64,000 nucleotides of DNA from Bacteroidales bacterium M2 (GTDB lineage Bacteria; Bacteroidota; Bacteroidia; Bacteroidales; Muribaculaceae), in contig LUJM01000007.1 of assembly GCA_001689415.1 (NCBI GenBank), positions 43,978-107,977 of the forward strand, in the 5' to 3' direction. The translations under genes and the position numbers were made by a program. Positions 52,735 to 62,044 of the stretch are shown here, piece after piece (within the stretch, counting starts at the first letter, position 1; each line of letters opens with the position of its first letter). Below the pieces are notes generated by a model that was given only the letters and a program-made list of their open reading frames with translations, did not search any database and was not told the DNA's origin.

Positions 52735-54426
52735 TTAGAAACCATTGTTGTTTATTCCATTCAGGGCATGGTTACTCTGCATCTCCTTCAAGGGAATTGG
52801 GAATAGCTCATGCTGGCCATGGATAAAGTTCTGGTATGCCTGATAGGGCTTGGTCGAGCCGCTGTTGAGCGACGAACGCTCGCCAAACATCTTGATAGCC
52901 TTGTCGAGGATACCCCAACGGATAAGGTCGTATTTACGCTGACCCTCGAAAGCGAGTTCGAGACCACGTTCAAAATACAGAGCCATGCGAATCTTGCCCT
53001 GCTCTGAAGAATCGTCAAGATATTCGTTGACAGGTATTTTGGCAAGATTACGACCAATAAAACGCTGATAGTTAGCAGTTGTTATCGGTGTTGCACCTGC
53101 GCGTTCGCGTACCGAGTTGATGAGATCCCATGCCATTGCGGTCTCGCCAAGTTCATTGTAAGCCTCGGCTGCGAGGAGAACTACGTCGCTATAGCGCAGA
53201 GGGCAGAAGTTCACATCGCCATAGTTCATATTCTTATTTGCCTGGCCTGCGGGCATCCATTCACGACGCCATTTGCCAAGATACCAAGAATTACGCTGGC
53301 GTTCCTGCTTAACATGCTGTTTTTTGGCCGAATCCCAAGTGTATCGATATGTACAAATCACGATGTCGCGACGCTGGTCAACTTCTTCATAGAAGTCGTA
53401 CCACTCGGGCACTACCAACAAGAAACCTTGGCCACGACCCATGTAGTTTTCGGATTCAGTTGTTGAAAGGCCGGTCGGAGCAGCAACCACAGGGCCGTTG
53501 TAGATACCCCATGCCGAGCCGTTACGACGTCCCTGGTCCTGATACATAGCTACTTCCCACAGATTCTCTTTACTGTTGAGAACCAGGCCCGATACATCTT
53601 TGAAAAGTTGTCCGAAGCCACCGGGATAGAAATCGTGGTATCCGTTCTTCTTAAACTCCTCCCACTGCTCTATAACCGCGGTATAGCACTGGCGGCGCAC
53701 CGACGATGACGGGCGATTGAACGTACCGTCGGTAGCAAGCCAATAACCTGCACGTTGCATCAGCACACGCATCAGCAGCGCTCGGGCAGCGCCCTGGGTG
53801 GCACGCTCAGGCGAAACGCCCTCAGATGCCCAGGGTAGCTGCGAAGCGGCAGCGGTGAGGTCTTCGATTACGATATCGTAGAGTTCGTCGTGAGTAAGAC
53901 GCGGACGGAACGACGAATCGTAACCGGAAGACGGTTCGGTGGTGAAGGGAACCTCACCCCAGTATTTAATGAGATCAAAGGTTAGGAATGCGCGAAGGAA
54001 ACGGGCCTCGCCTTCAAGGCGACGCAAATCGGGGTCACTTGCAAAATCGGGCATCCCCGAGATACCGAGGATTGCAGTATTTGCACGGTCGATACCCTGG
54101 TACTTCATACGCCACAGGTATTCAACCCAGTCGTTACCCGAATTGTAACGATAATGCGAGATATCGTTGATTTTATTGTCGGATTGAGTACGCGACGAGA
54201 AATACATATCATCGGAGGTAGGCATAGCCATCTCATCCTGACCATAGTGGTTATAATCAGAAATCGAATTCATGATACCGAGGATCGCCATGTCGGCCTT
54301 CTCGACTGTTTCGAAATATGTATCCTTGTCGTAGCCTGCCGAGGGGGTCTCGGTGAGCAGATCGTTGCACGAGCTCAGCATCGAGCCGGCAAGCAATATC
54401 GACAGAAATTTATATGCAGTTTTCAT
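52735..54426 (-). CDS. SusD-like starch/glycan-binding lipoprotein
   Basis: A 563-residue outer membrane lipoprotein that caps the SusC channel and delivers glycan to it. The lipobox Cys is residue 20 (MKTAYKFLSILLAGSMLSSC), followed by NDLLTETP, the standard SusD beginning. RFLRAFLTFDLIKYWGEVPF near residue 140 and RYSDVVLLAAEAYNELGE near 410 are TPR-repeat landmarks. The protein ends in HELFPIPLKEMQSNHALNG, the conserved SusD C-terminus. It is 21 bases after susC and forms the usual pair. The ligand is inferred from the neighbouring lyases to be heparan sulfate fragments. Confidence 0.96.
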   Translation of the reverse strand: MKTAYKFLSILLAGSMLSSCNDLLTETPSAGYDKDTYFETVEKADMAILGIMNSISDYNHYGQDEMAMPTSDDMYFSSRTQSDNKINDISHYRYNSGNDWVEYLWRMKYQGIDRANTAILGISGMPDFASDPDLRRLEGEARFLRAFLTFDLIKYWGEVPFTTEPSSGYDSSFRPRLTHDELYDIVIEDLTAAASQLPWASEGVSPERATQGAARALLMRVLMQRAGYWLATDGTFNRPSSSVRRQCYTAVIEQWEEFKKNGYHDFYPGGFGQLFKDVSGLVLNSKENLWEVAMYQDQGRRNGSAWGIYNGPVVAAPTGLSTTESENYMGRGQGFLLVVPEWYDFYEEVDQRRDIVICTYRYTWDSAKKQHVKQERQRNSWYLGKWRREWMPAGQANKNMNYGDVNFCPLRYSDVVLLAAEAYNELGETAMAWDLINSVRERAGATPITTANYQRFIGRNLAKIPVNEYLDDSSEQGKIRMALYFERGLELAFEGQRKYDLIRWGILDKAIKMFGERSSLNSGSTKPYQAYQNFIHGQHELFPIPLKEMQSNHALNGINNNGF

Positions 54427-54447
54427 TTTCTTTAGGCTTAGGAGAGT

Positions 54448-57400
54448 TTAGAAAGTGAGATTGAGTCCGAAAAGGAATGTGCGGCTCAAAGGATATGCGC
54501 CAAAGTCTACACCGGGGGTCAGGGGTGATCGCATGGTTGAAACCTCAGGATCGAAACCGGTATACTTGGTAAATGTACAAAGATTATTGCCGGTGAAGTA
54601 GAGACGGGCCTTTGTTACACCGAGGCGGCGAAGGAAGGCGTTTTTCTCGAGCGTGTAGCCGAAGGTGATATTCGAAAGCTTGATATAAGAAGCATCTTCA
54701 ACCGTCCATGAGTGCACGTAGTTGTCACCGTTCTCAAGGTCGTAATATGCAGCAACTGTCTTGCCTTCGTTCATGGCTGCCAACTGCACCGGATCGGTAA
54801 CGATTGCACCTGTCTGGTCGATAGTCATCCAGCGGTTCGAGCTGTTCACGATATCGAGTGCATTGTTGTTCTGCGTGCCGACCTTTGCAGCAACCAGTTT
54901 TGTGGCGTTGAGCACATCGTTACCCCAGCTGAATGTCAAGAACACGCTCAGGTCGAAGCCTTTCCAAATAACAGTATTGTTGAAACCACCGTAGAGTTTG
55001 GGTGCTGCATTGCCTATCACGGTTTTATCCTTCTCGGTAATCTCGCCGTCGTTGTCGAGGTCTTTAAACTTCCACATACCGGGCTTTACAAGATTGGGGT
55101 TGGTCTGATAGGGAACACCTTCTTTGAGGGTATATTCCTTAGTGCGGGGATTGTAGTCGAAGTCACTTACCTGATAGAGACCGTCGGTAACAAGGCCGTA
55201 GAACTGGCCTACAGGCTTGCCTTCTTCGAGAAGGTGGGTATTCTGGTTGAAACCGAAGCGTGCTTCATAGAGCTGGCTCGTACCGCCTACAAGCTTGGTA
55301 ATCTTGTTCTGGTTGTGAGTCAGGGTAAGTGTCGAGTTCCACTGCAGATTACGGTTGGCGATGTTGACCGAGTTGATTGTGATATCGATACCGGTATTGC
55401 GGGTAGCGCCGGCATTGATAAGCATGGTCTGATAGCCCGACGACATCGGCAGGGTTGCATTGAGCAGAAGGTTGTTACTGTTGTTGATGTAGAACTCGGG
55501 GGCAATGGTAAGACGATTGTTAAAGAAGCCGAGGTCGATACCTACGTTAAAGGTCTTGTTCGACTCCCATTTCAGGTCGGGGTTGGCAATCTGAGTAGAA
55601 GCATAGCCCGGACGGGTAGATTCGCCTATTGCGGTGAGAATAGTCGACATCAAAGCAAGCGAATTGTACGAACCGATGCGGTTGTTACCGGCGAGACCGT
55701 AACCGGCACGGACCTTAAGGTCGGAGAAGATACGTAGATCTTTGATGAAATCCTCTTCGCCAAGACGCCATGCAGCAGATACTGCGGGGAAATAACCCCA
55801 GCGGTTATTCTTGCCGAATTTCGAAGAACCGTCGGCACGGAATGTTGCAGTGAAGATATACTTCGACTCAAAGTCATAGTTCAAGCGGCCGAAGAATGAG
55901 AGCAGACGGTCATCGTCGTTGTAGTACGAATTTGCCTGCGAGGGTGTACCGATTTGCATATCATCGAGGATAAAGTCATCGGTAGGCAGGTCGCGAACAC
56001 CGGTCTCTACATATCGGTTCCAACGCTTCACATACTCCTGACCGAGCTGGAATACAACATGATGCTGCTTTTTGATTCGCTTGTCGTAGGTAAGCACATT
56101 AGAGGTAGAGAACGAACCGGCTTCGGTTTTCCTTACACTGCCATAGATACCGCTACGACGGCCAAGAATAGAATTGGGACCGTAGAAAAGTGTACGGCTT
56201 GTATTCTGGTAACGAGTACCATTGGTCGAACGGAAAGTCCAGCCACGACCAAGTTTGAATGTCAGGGTAGCAACGGCCTGGATAGTACGCATCTTGCGGT
56301 CGTCCTTTTCGTCGCCGGCGGCACGAACAGGGTTGACAAGTGTATTACCCGAATCATCCTGAAGGATAGGGTCGTCGTAGAGCAAAAGTTCCGAGTCCTC
56401 GCCACGGATACCGATTGTCGGACGGTAGGCAAGAATCTGGGCCAGCTTGTTGAAGCGGGCATCTACGTTAGAGCCACCGGTATTGGTACCGTTACCTGCA
56501 ACACCGGCACCTGTGATTTGCTGTACATCATAGCTAACACGGCCATTGATGCTAAGGCGCTTGCTGATTTCTGCACGGATATTGGCTGATATAGAGTGTT
56601 TGTCCGAGCCTGAGTGGATCATAGCACCCTCGTCGTTGTAATAACCGTACGACATGTAGTAGTTGAGTTTCTTCGAACCACCGCTTACGGTGAGACGGTA
56701 GCTCTGAGCCAGGGTTGTGCGACCCATGGTGCGGTCGAGCCAGTCGATGCCGGGACGGTTGCCATAGTTTGTCATAATGTCGGCAAAACCGCCGTAGCGC
56801 TGCTGCCATGAATTCATACCGCCGTCTTCGGGCGATGTAGAGAGGCGGCCAATGGTACGTTCGTAATCGGCAAGTACGAATTCGGCTGTCGAAAGCTCCT
56901 GGAGACGGTTGGCAAGACGGCGCCAACCAACATATGCGTCAAAGTTCACAGTCGATTTGCCGTCGGAGTCAGCACCGCTCTTGGTTGTGATAAGAACAAC
57001 ACCGTTAGCACCACGGGCACCATAGATTGCAGTAGCCGATGCGTCCTTGAGCACGTCGATGCTCTCAATATCATTCGGGTTGATATTGCTCATGCCGTCC
57101 TCGTTGGGCACACCGTCGATAATATAAAGAGGCGAGTTGTCCTGTGTGATCGATATACCGCCACGCACACGAACCGAGGGTGTCGCGCCGGGCTGGCCGT
57201 CGGTCTGTACAATCTGTACACCCGACATACGGCCTGCAAGAGCCTGGGTTGCGTCACCGCCGGGGGTCTTCATCATATCCGAACCCTTCACAGAAGATAC
57301 CGAACCGGTAAGTTCTTTACGTTTTACGGCAGCATAACCGATAATAACCACTTCGTCGAGCGACTGAACATTGGGCTGTAGCACCACATCGACTTTAGTA

Positions 57401-57696
57401 CGGCCATTCACCGGTTCTTCCTTGGTCTCGCATCCGAGATACGAGAAAACAAGCACAGCCTTGCGGGGATTGGCAACCTCAATAGTATAAACGCCATTCA
57501 AATCGGTAACAACCTTGGTCTTGGTACCTTTCACCTCGACCAGGCCGCCGATTACCTCTAAGCCTTCACCATCGAGAACGGTACCTGTCACCGTCTTTGG
57601 GGCAGCAAAGGCCAAAGGGGCGCACATCACCAGGGCAATTACCGCCACTATGGCGGCAATGGTCCTGCGAGATATTGCTGTTATGATATTTTTCAT
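54448..57696 (-). CDS. SusC-like TonB-dependent outer membrane transporter
   Basis: A 1082-residue TonB-linked importer. The signal peptide is followed by a carboxypeptidase-D-like domain (TVTGTVLDGEGLEVIGGLVE) and a TonB-box-like region near residue 113 (LDEVVIIGYAAVKRKELTGS). The plug domain contains VRVRGGISITQDNSPLYIID and IESIDVLKDASATAIYGARG. A 22-strand barrel follows, ending in the aromatic residue Phe (TFLFGLNLTF), as required for outer membrane assembly. There is no N-terminal signal-transduction domain for an anti-sigma partner. It takes up oligosaccharides with SusD. The gene lies 34 bases after the PL15-like lyase gene. Confidence 0.96.
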   Translation of the reverse strand: MKNIITAISRRTIAAIVAVIALVMCAPLAFAAPKTVTGTVLDGEGLEVIGGLVEVKGTKTKVVTDLNGVYTIEVANPRKAVLVFSYLGCETKEEPVNGRTKVDVVLQPNVQSLDEVVIIGYAAVKRKELTGSVSSVKGSDMMKTPGGDATQALAGRMSGVQIVQTDGQPGATPSVRVRGGISITQDNSPLYIIDGVPNEDGMSNINPNDIESIDVLKDASATAIYGARGANGVVLITTKSGADSDGKSTVNFDAYVGWRRLANRLQELSTAEFVLADYERTIGRLSTSPEDGGMNSWQQRYGGFADIMTNYGNRPGIDWLDRTMGRTTLAQSYRLTVSGGSKKLNYYMSYGYYNDEGAMIHSGSDKHSISANIRAEISKRLSINGRVSYDVQQITGAGVAGNGTNTGGSNVDARFNKLAQILAYRPTIGIRGEDSELLLYDDPILQDDSGNTLVNPVRAAGDEKDDRKMRTIQAVATLTFKLGRGWTFRSTNGTRYQNTSRTLFYGPNSILGRRSGIYGSVRKTEAGSFSTSNVLTYDKRIKKQHHVVFQLGQEYVKRWNRYVETGVRDLPTDDFILDDMQIGTPSQANSYYNDDDRLLSFFGRLNYDFESKYIFTATFRADGSSKFGKNNRWGYFPAVSAAWRLGEEDFIKDLRIFSDLKVRAGYGLAGNNRIGSYNSLALMSTILTAIGESTRPGYASTQIANPDLKWESNKTFNVGIDLGFFNNRLTIAPEFYINNSNNLLLNATLPMSSGYQTMLINAGATRNTGIDITINSVNIANRNLQWNSTLTLTHNQNKITKLVGGTSQLYEARFGFNQNTHLLEEGKPVGQFYGLVTDGLYQVSDFDYNPRTKEYTLKEGVPYQTNPNLVKPGMWKFKDLDNDGEITEKDKTVIGNAAPKLYGGFNNTVIWKGFDLSVFLTFSWGNDVLNATKLVAAKVGTQNNNALDIVNSSNRWMTIDQTGAIVTDPVQLAAMNEGKTVAAYYDLENGDNYVHSWTVEDASYIKLSNITFGYTLEKNAFLRRLGVTKARLYFTGNNLCTFTKYTGFDPEVSTMRSPLTPGVDFGAYPLSRTFLFGLNLTF

Positions 57697-57729
57697 GATT
57701 GGTCTATTTCTGATTGATCATTGATTGGT

Positions 57730-60273
57730 TTATCTTGTCGAGCGTGAACCCATTTGAGCCTCGTCAACGAGTTCGAGAGTCGTTCCGTCGACAATGAGAG
57801 TCGAACTTGTATATCCTCTGTAGTGAGTATTACCGGTCTGAGTGCTTACAGATGCATCTGTGCCCATATCAAGGATAGCGCCTGTGCGAGTATTTTCAAT
57901 CTTAAGGGTCGCAGGGCTCAGAGGATCAAGATTGGCGCTGATACGCCAGTCGTCGATGATATAGCAGCCGTCTTCGATGACAACGTCGGAGAAATCATCG
58001 GTAATGTTGCCGGGCTGCATGATTGCCAGAACACGAACGGCTGACTGGTCTTTGATCTTTGCTGTAAAATGCCACTGGTCGGGGTACGACGGACCTTGAT
58101 TTGCCGGGGGTACGAGGAACTTGGATGTCGTCGACATATCTGCCTTGGCTGACGTCATCAGGGTCACGCGGCAGTGATTGCGGTCGGTTTTGTTTTCGGT
58201 AGTTATGATACCCTTTTCGGCATCGATAGTAAACTCTGCCGGGCTGTGGAGAAGCCAATCCCATGTTGCCGGTTCCGAAGATTCAAGTTCGTCATAAAGT
58301 ACCACAATACCGGGTTTAAGCATCACAATATGGCGATAGTACTTCGAAAGAGGTGTGGGTCCGAAACCGTTTTCTACAGACTGCTCTACTCCGGCTTTTT
58401 TGAAATTATCGAGCCACATCTGGTCATCGGTAAAACCGCAATAAGCATTCGAGGCATCACCGAGGGCGTAGGCAATGGTATTGCCCGAGCCTGCACGCAG
58501 TATACGGCCATAGGCTTTGGTTGTATATGGCTGGCCGATACCATTGACAAGAATTGTGTTATGACCACGGCTGTGACGATACCACATCAGGTTGTGGGCA
58601 TCGCTAAAGTTCTGATAATAGCCCGACGAGCAGAATATTGTCTTGCCTCCGTATACCATATTAAATGCATTCTGGCTCGATGTAGTGTGCGAACCGGAAC
58701 CATATTGGCTCGAACGGAAACCAAGTGCAAGGTCGTCGGCTGCTTCTGTGAGCGACGAATGGATAGATACTTCGCCGGCATCTTTATACCAAGTCAACAA
58801 TGGAACATTGTCAGGCAGAGCACCGGTGTATGTGTCTTCGTTGCACATACGGTATATACGCATCTCCCAGTCATCGTGCACAAGGTCGGGACGGTTGGTT
58901 GCATACCATGCAGCATATCCGTCACCCACCTCGCGGGCGAGGAAGTCGGCAAAAGCCGCCATTTGACGGTTAGGTTCGGGATTTTTTTCATGTCCGTCGC
59001 CAAAACCGGTATTGGCACCCGAAGGAGGCATGTTAAATGCCAACGCCTGACCGGCGTTCTGATACCACGGATGACGGGTAAAGTCGGTACGGGTGATGTA
59101 GCTGAGCATCATTGCCATATAGGCAAGGGTCTTGGAGTTGGTAGTGAAGTAACCGGTGCCATTGTGCCACAAGCCGTCGCGGTTGAAACCTGAAGCGGGG
59201 GCGCGGGCTGTCCAGAGTTCGTAGAGATACTCAAGCAGTGTGAGTGCATCGGGATACTCGCTGCGGTCATACAGTGTCAATGCCGAGAAGAACATCAACC
59301 TGTAGTTGATTTGCCAGAAGTGGTTGTCGAAAATATGGTTTTCCTCATAACCGCGGCTGCTGCGATAGAATCGGCGGCATTGGTCGGCAACAAAAGCCTC
59401 GGCAGCCTGACGCAGTGAGGGTGAAAGACGCTCTGCAAGAAGGTCGTAAACACTGGCATGTGCGTAGGTAACGGTAGAGGTGATAAAGTTGTCGCTATAA
59501 AGCACCGATGAAGAGCACGGATTAGCAATCATTGCCTCGAGCAGGTTTACCAACTTCTGTGCATACTTGTCATCGCGAGTGATAAGATATGCCTGATACA
59601 AGTACTCTACATTCTGATAGAGTTTGTCGTGGCTGGCATAGAGATTTTTGAGTTCTTTGTCGTAATCAATCGCGAGGGCTGTACCGGCACGCTGAATCAA
59701 CGATTTGTACTCAGGATGCTCGGGAGCTTTCTGACGTGCAATGCTGAGTTTTGCATCGAGGAAGCAGTAAAGGCGAGGCGAGAACTGGGGGGCCATAGAG
59801 AGGAATGTATCCCAGGTAGGTGTTACAAACACCGGTTCGCTGCCTTTGACTTCGAAAGAATAGGTATCGCTCCATTCTTTCACCTCGCCTGTCGAACTGA
59901 TATTGCGGAAACGCCAGTACCATGTACCCGGCTCGAGCTGACGGTGGGGATTCCACATGTTCCAGGCAATTTTGCCGGACTCGATTGTGGCATCCTGTAC
60001 AAAATCGGCAGACGAGGACAACGCAAACTGAAGGTAAGTGTTGGTTTTCATCTTCTGGGGCACAATCAGCGGCGCGGGGTTGATATACAGCTCGTTTGTA
60101 GAGCGTGGATATGGCACGGTGCGCATCTTCTCGTGGTACTCTTCAGGCGATTCGAGCACCGGGGAGTCCTTGATTTCCGGCTGGGGGTCCGGAACGATGA
60201 TAGGCTCATCGTTCGAACACCCGGCCAAAATCAGGGCTGTAGTTGCTATCGTGAAAAATCTTTTTAGCATCAT
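57730..60273 (-). CDS. Surface lipoprotein lyase, PL15-like (DUF4962 plus heparinase II/III)
   Basis: An 847-residue lipoprotein (lipobox Cys at residue 19, then SNDEP, an acidic stretch typical of surface-exposed Bacteroidetes lipoproteins). The N-terminal Ig-like DUF4962 region includes LEPGTWYWRFRNISSTGEVK near residue 120. An alpha/alpha toroid has GYEENHIFDNHFWQINYRLM near 315 and FNRDGLWHNGTGYFTTNSKT near 365. The C-terminal heparinase sandwich includes YGSGSHTTSSQNAFNMVYGG near 555 and WYRHSRGHNTILVNGIGQPY near 595. The layout agrees with the exo-acting heparin/heparan sulfate lyase BT4652 (PL15). Being surface-anchored, it would cut the glycan before import, unlike the periplasmic-looking PL12 enzyme. 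Confidence 0.85.
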   Translation of the reverse strand: MMLKRFFTIATTALILAGCSNDEPIIVPDPQPEIKDSPVLESPEEYHEKMRTVPYPRSTNELYINPAPLIVPQKMKTNTYLQFALSSSADFVQDATIESGKIAWNMWNPHRQLEPGTWYWRFRNISSTGEVKEWSDTYSFEVKGSEPVFVTPTWDTFLSMAPQFSPRLYCFLDAKLSIARQKAPEHPEYKSLIQRAGTALAIDYDKELKNLYASHDKLYQNVEYLYQAYLITRDDKYAQKLVNLLEAMIANPCSSSVLYSDNFITSTVTYAHASVYDLLAERLSPSLRQAAEAFVADQCRRFYRSSRGYEENHIFDNHFWQINYRLMFFSALTLYDRSEYPDALTLLEYLYELWTARAPASGFNRDGLWHNGTGYFTTNSKTLAYMAMMLSYITRTDFTRHPWYQNAGQALAFNMPPSGANTGFGDGHEKNPEPNRQMAAFADFLAREVGDGYAAWYATNRPDLVHDDWEMRIYRMCNEDTYTGALPDNVPLLTWYKDAGEVSIHSSLTEAADDLALGFRSSQYGSGSHTTSSQNAFNMVYGGKTIFCSSGYYQNFSDAHNLMWYRHSRGHNTILVNGIGQPYTTKAYGRILRAGSGNTIAYALGDASNAYCGFTDDQMWLDNFKKAGVEQSVENGFGPTPLSKYYRHIVMLKPGIVVLYDELESSEPATWDWLLHSPAEFTIDAEKGIITTENKTDRNHCRVTLMTSAKADMSTTSKFLVPPANQGPSYPDQWHFTAKIKDQSAVRVLAIMQPGNITDDFSDVVIEDGCYIIDDWRISANLDPLSPATLKIENTRTGAILDMGTDASVSTQTGNTHYRGYTSSTLIVDGTTLELVDEAQMGSRSTR

Positions 60274-60296
60274 TATATATAATGGTGGAGAGTTGA

Positions 60297-61898
60297 TTAT
60301 TCAAAGATGGTGATCATCGGGCGACCGAGGACGCTCTGTGTCTTTGTCTTGACATCGACCTGCGAGAACTTGGCTGTGCCGTTGGTACCGTTTTCGGTAG
60401 CAGTGAGGCTGGTACCCTGGATGTTACCATTACTGTTTACCGAACATGTGGCATACATACAGTTCTGGAACGGATCACGGTCGAAAATCGTGTTGAGCGG
60501 GAACATGGCACGAAGCTGAAGCGAACCCGAAGGAGTACCACCGATTACCTCATTGCGAAGGTTGGTTGTTACCATGAGAAGGCTCATCCATTCTTCCATT
60601 TGAGCACGTGCGGGCAGATACCAGTCGGTTGTAGTTGTGCCCGATTCCATTGCGTGCTCGCCGGTCCATGCTGTCCATGCGTTGTAGAAGTCCGATTCGC
60701 CGAGCTGGCTTAGGATATTGGCGCTGTTCTGAGTACCGTTGACCAGTGATTCGTTGGGGGTAAAACCGGCCGAAATCGGAGCAGCATTGAATTGAGCGCG
60801 TGCTTTCTGAACATTCTCGATTGCTACCGCATATGCCTTGATAGTCTTACCGGCAAATTTCTCGGGATAGAGACCGATATTGTCGCCCGACATTGCACCC
60901 ATGTAGAATACGATACCTACGGCAGAGTTGGGATCGAGAGTTGCGCGGCCTCGCGAGTTGATATACGAACCGAGCACCATTTCTACGTTGCGGTCGGGAT
61001 CATTTACAAACTCGTGGTCAATCGAAATATCAACCTTGAGGTCCTGAGTCTCGGCACGCGAAATTTCAGCCTTGGCATTTACAATATAATTGGCATCGAG
61101 AGGAATGGTATTCTTTACGATAGTCATTTTCTGATCGCCGCGACCGCTTACCTGCATGGTGATAGGCTTGTCGAGCTTGGCCATGTTGGCAGGTGCGAAT
61201 ATCATATTCGAAAACCAGGGAGTCTGAGCGGGATCGAATGTATCGTTTGTATAAGTAAGCGCTGTAAACGCATCCTTATTGCATGTGCCGTCGAGAATGC
61301 TATAACCGGCAGGAGCATTATAGTTTACCTTGATAATCTTCGCCCCCTGAGCCATTTCGGGATTCTTGGGAGTGAAGTTCAACTTTATCATCGGGCGCTT
61401 GAGAGTTACAGTAGCACCGTTCTCAAGAGTTGTCAGGAGACCGGCAAAAGCGTCCATGGCAGCCATACGGTTGGCATCGGACATATCAAACTCGGTGGCG
61501 CTGTATGTGATGTTCGACAGGTCGTCGCTATTGTATATTTTAGGATTAGTCAGAGGATCGTCGGGCATGTATTCGGCCCAGAAAGCCGCCTTTGTCGCAC
61601 CATTTGCAATGTCTTTTGCATGGAGTACGAAATCGGCAGTACCGGTGGAAGCATTTATCACTTCGCGAGCACCGACAGCCACGCCGTCGTCAGCAAAAAG
61701 CTGCATCACGCATTTGAGGGTATAGCCGGGAATTGCCTCTACCCCTGTACGGCTGCCGGCTTCGGCGTCCTGAGTGGTAACACGTACGACAATGTCGCCC
61801 TCGGGAGTGCCTGCAGGTATTATATCTTCGTCGCTGGAGCACGAACTAAACGCTACAAGAGCGGCAGCGGCGAATAATAATTTCTGTATCTTGTTCAT
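60297..61898 (-). CDS. Fimbrillin-like (DUF6562-like) surface lipoprotein, second copy
   Basis: A 533-residue lipoprotein. The start is taken at MNKIQKLLFAAAALVAFSSC (61898), giving a lipobox Cys at residue 20 followed by SSDED; an ATG 4 codons earlier is also possible. The N-terminal half (about 35-300) is a fimbrillin-like DUF6562 domain (IPGYTLKCVMQLFADDG, RPMIKLNFTPKNP, IPLDANYIVNAKAEIS). The C-terminal half (about 310-533) begins GSYINSRGRATLD and includes GIVFYMGAMSG, KAYAVAIENV and WYLPARAQMEEWMSLLM, resembling a degenerate DUF1566/Lcl-type domain. A paralogue at 62045-63643 shares both halves. Its place just before the PL15, SusC and SusD genes suggests a surface glycan-binding role, which is an inference. 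Confidence 0.72.
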   Translation of the reverse strand: MNKIQKLLFAAAALVAFSSCSSDEDIIPAGTPEGDIVVRVTTQDAEAGSRTGVEAIPGYTLKCVMQLFADDGVAVGAREVINASTGTADFVLHAKDIANGATKAAFWAEYMPDDPLTNPKIYNSDDLSNITYSATEFDMSDANRMAAMDAFAGLLTTLENGATVTLKRPMIKLNFTPKNPEMAQGAKIIKVNYNAPAGYSILDGTCNKDAFTALTYTNDTFDPAQTPWFSNMIFAPANMAKLDKPITMQVSGRGDQKMTIVKNTIPLDANYIVNAKAEISRAETQDLKVDISIDHEFVNDPDRNVEMVLGSYINSRGRATLDPNSAVGIVFYMGAMSGDNIGLYPEKFAGKTIKAYAVAIENVQKARAQFNAAPISAGFTPNESLVNGTQNSANILSQLGESDFYNAWTAWTGEHAMESGTTTTDWYLPARAQMEEWMSLLMVTTNLRNEVIGGTPSGSLQLRAMFPLNTIFDRDPFQNCMYATCSVNSNGNIQGTSLTATENGTNGTAKFSQVDVKTKTQSVLGRPMITIFE

Positions 61899-61964
61899 GT
61901 ATCGTATCATCTTTAAAGTTTTTGCTCGAAAAATTTTTCTTGCCTACGAGCTTTGGCTGTTATT

Positions 61965-62003
61965 AAAAAAACGGGGGGCCGGAAGCCGGAGCCTGCCGGC
62001 CCC
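61965..62003 (-). terminator. Strong hairpin between the two fimbrillin-like genes
   Basis: GGGGCCGG (61975-61982) and CCGGCCCC (61996-62003) form a perfect GC-only 8-bp stem, with further pairing outside (CGTT with AACG). A run of seven T follows on the leftward strand. It should stop much of the transcription coming from the first copy. Confidence 0.85.
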
Positions 62004-62044
62004 TGTCGTTTTTACTGCGAGAAAGATTCTGCGTCTATTACACT

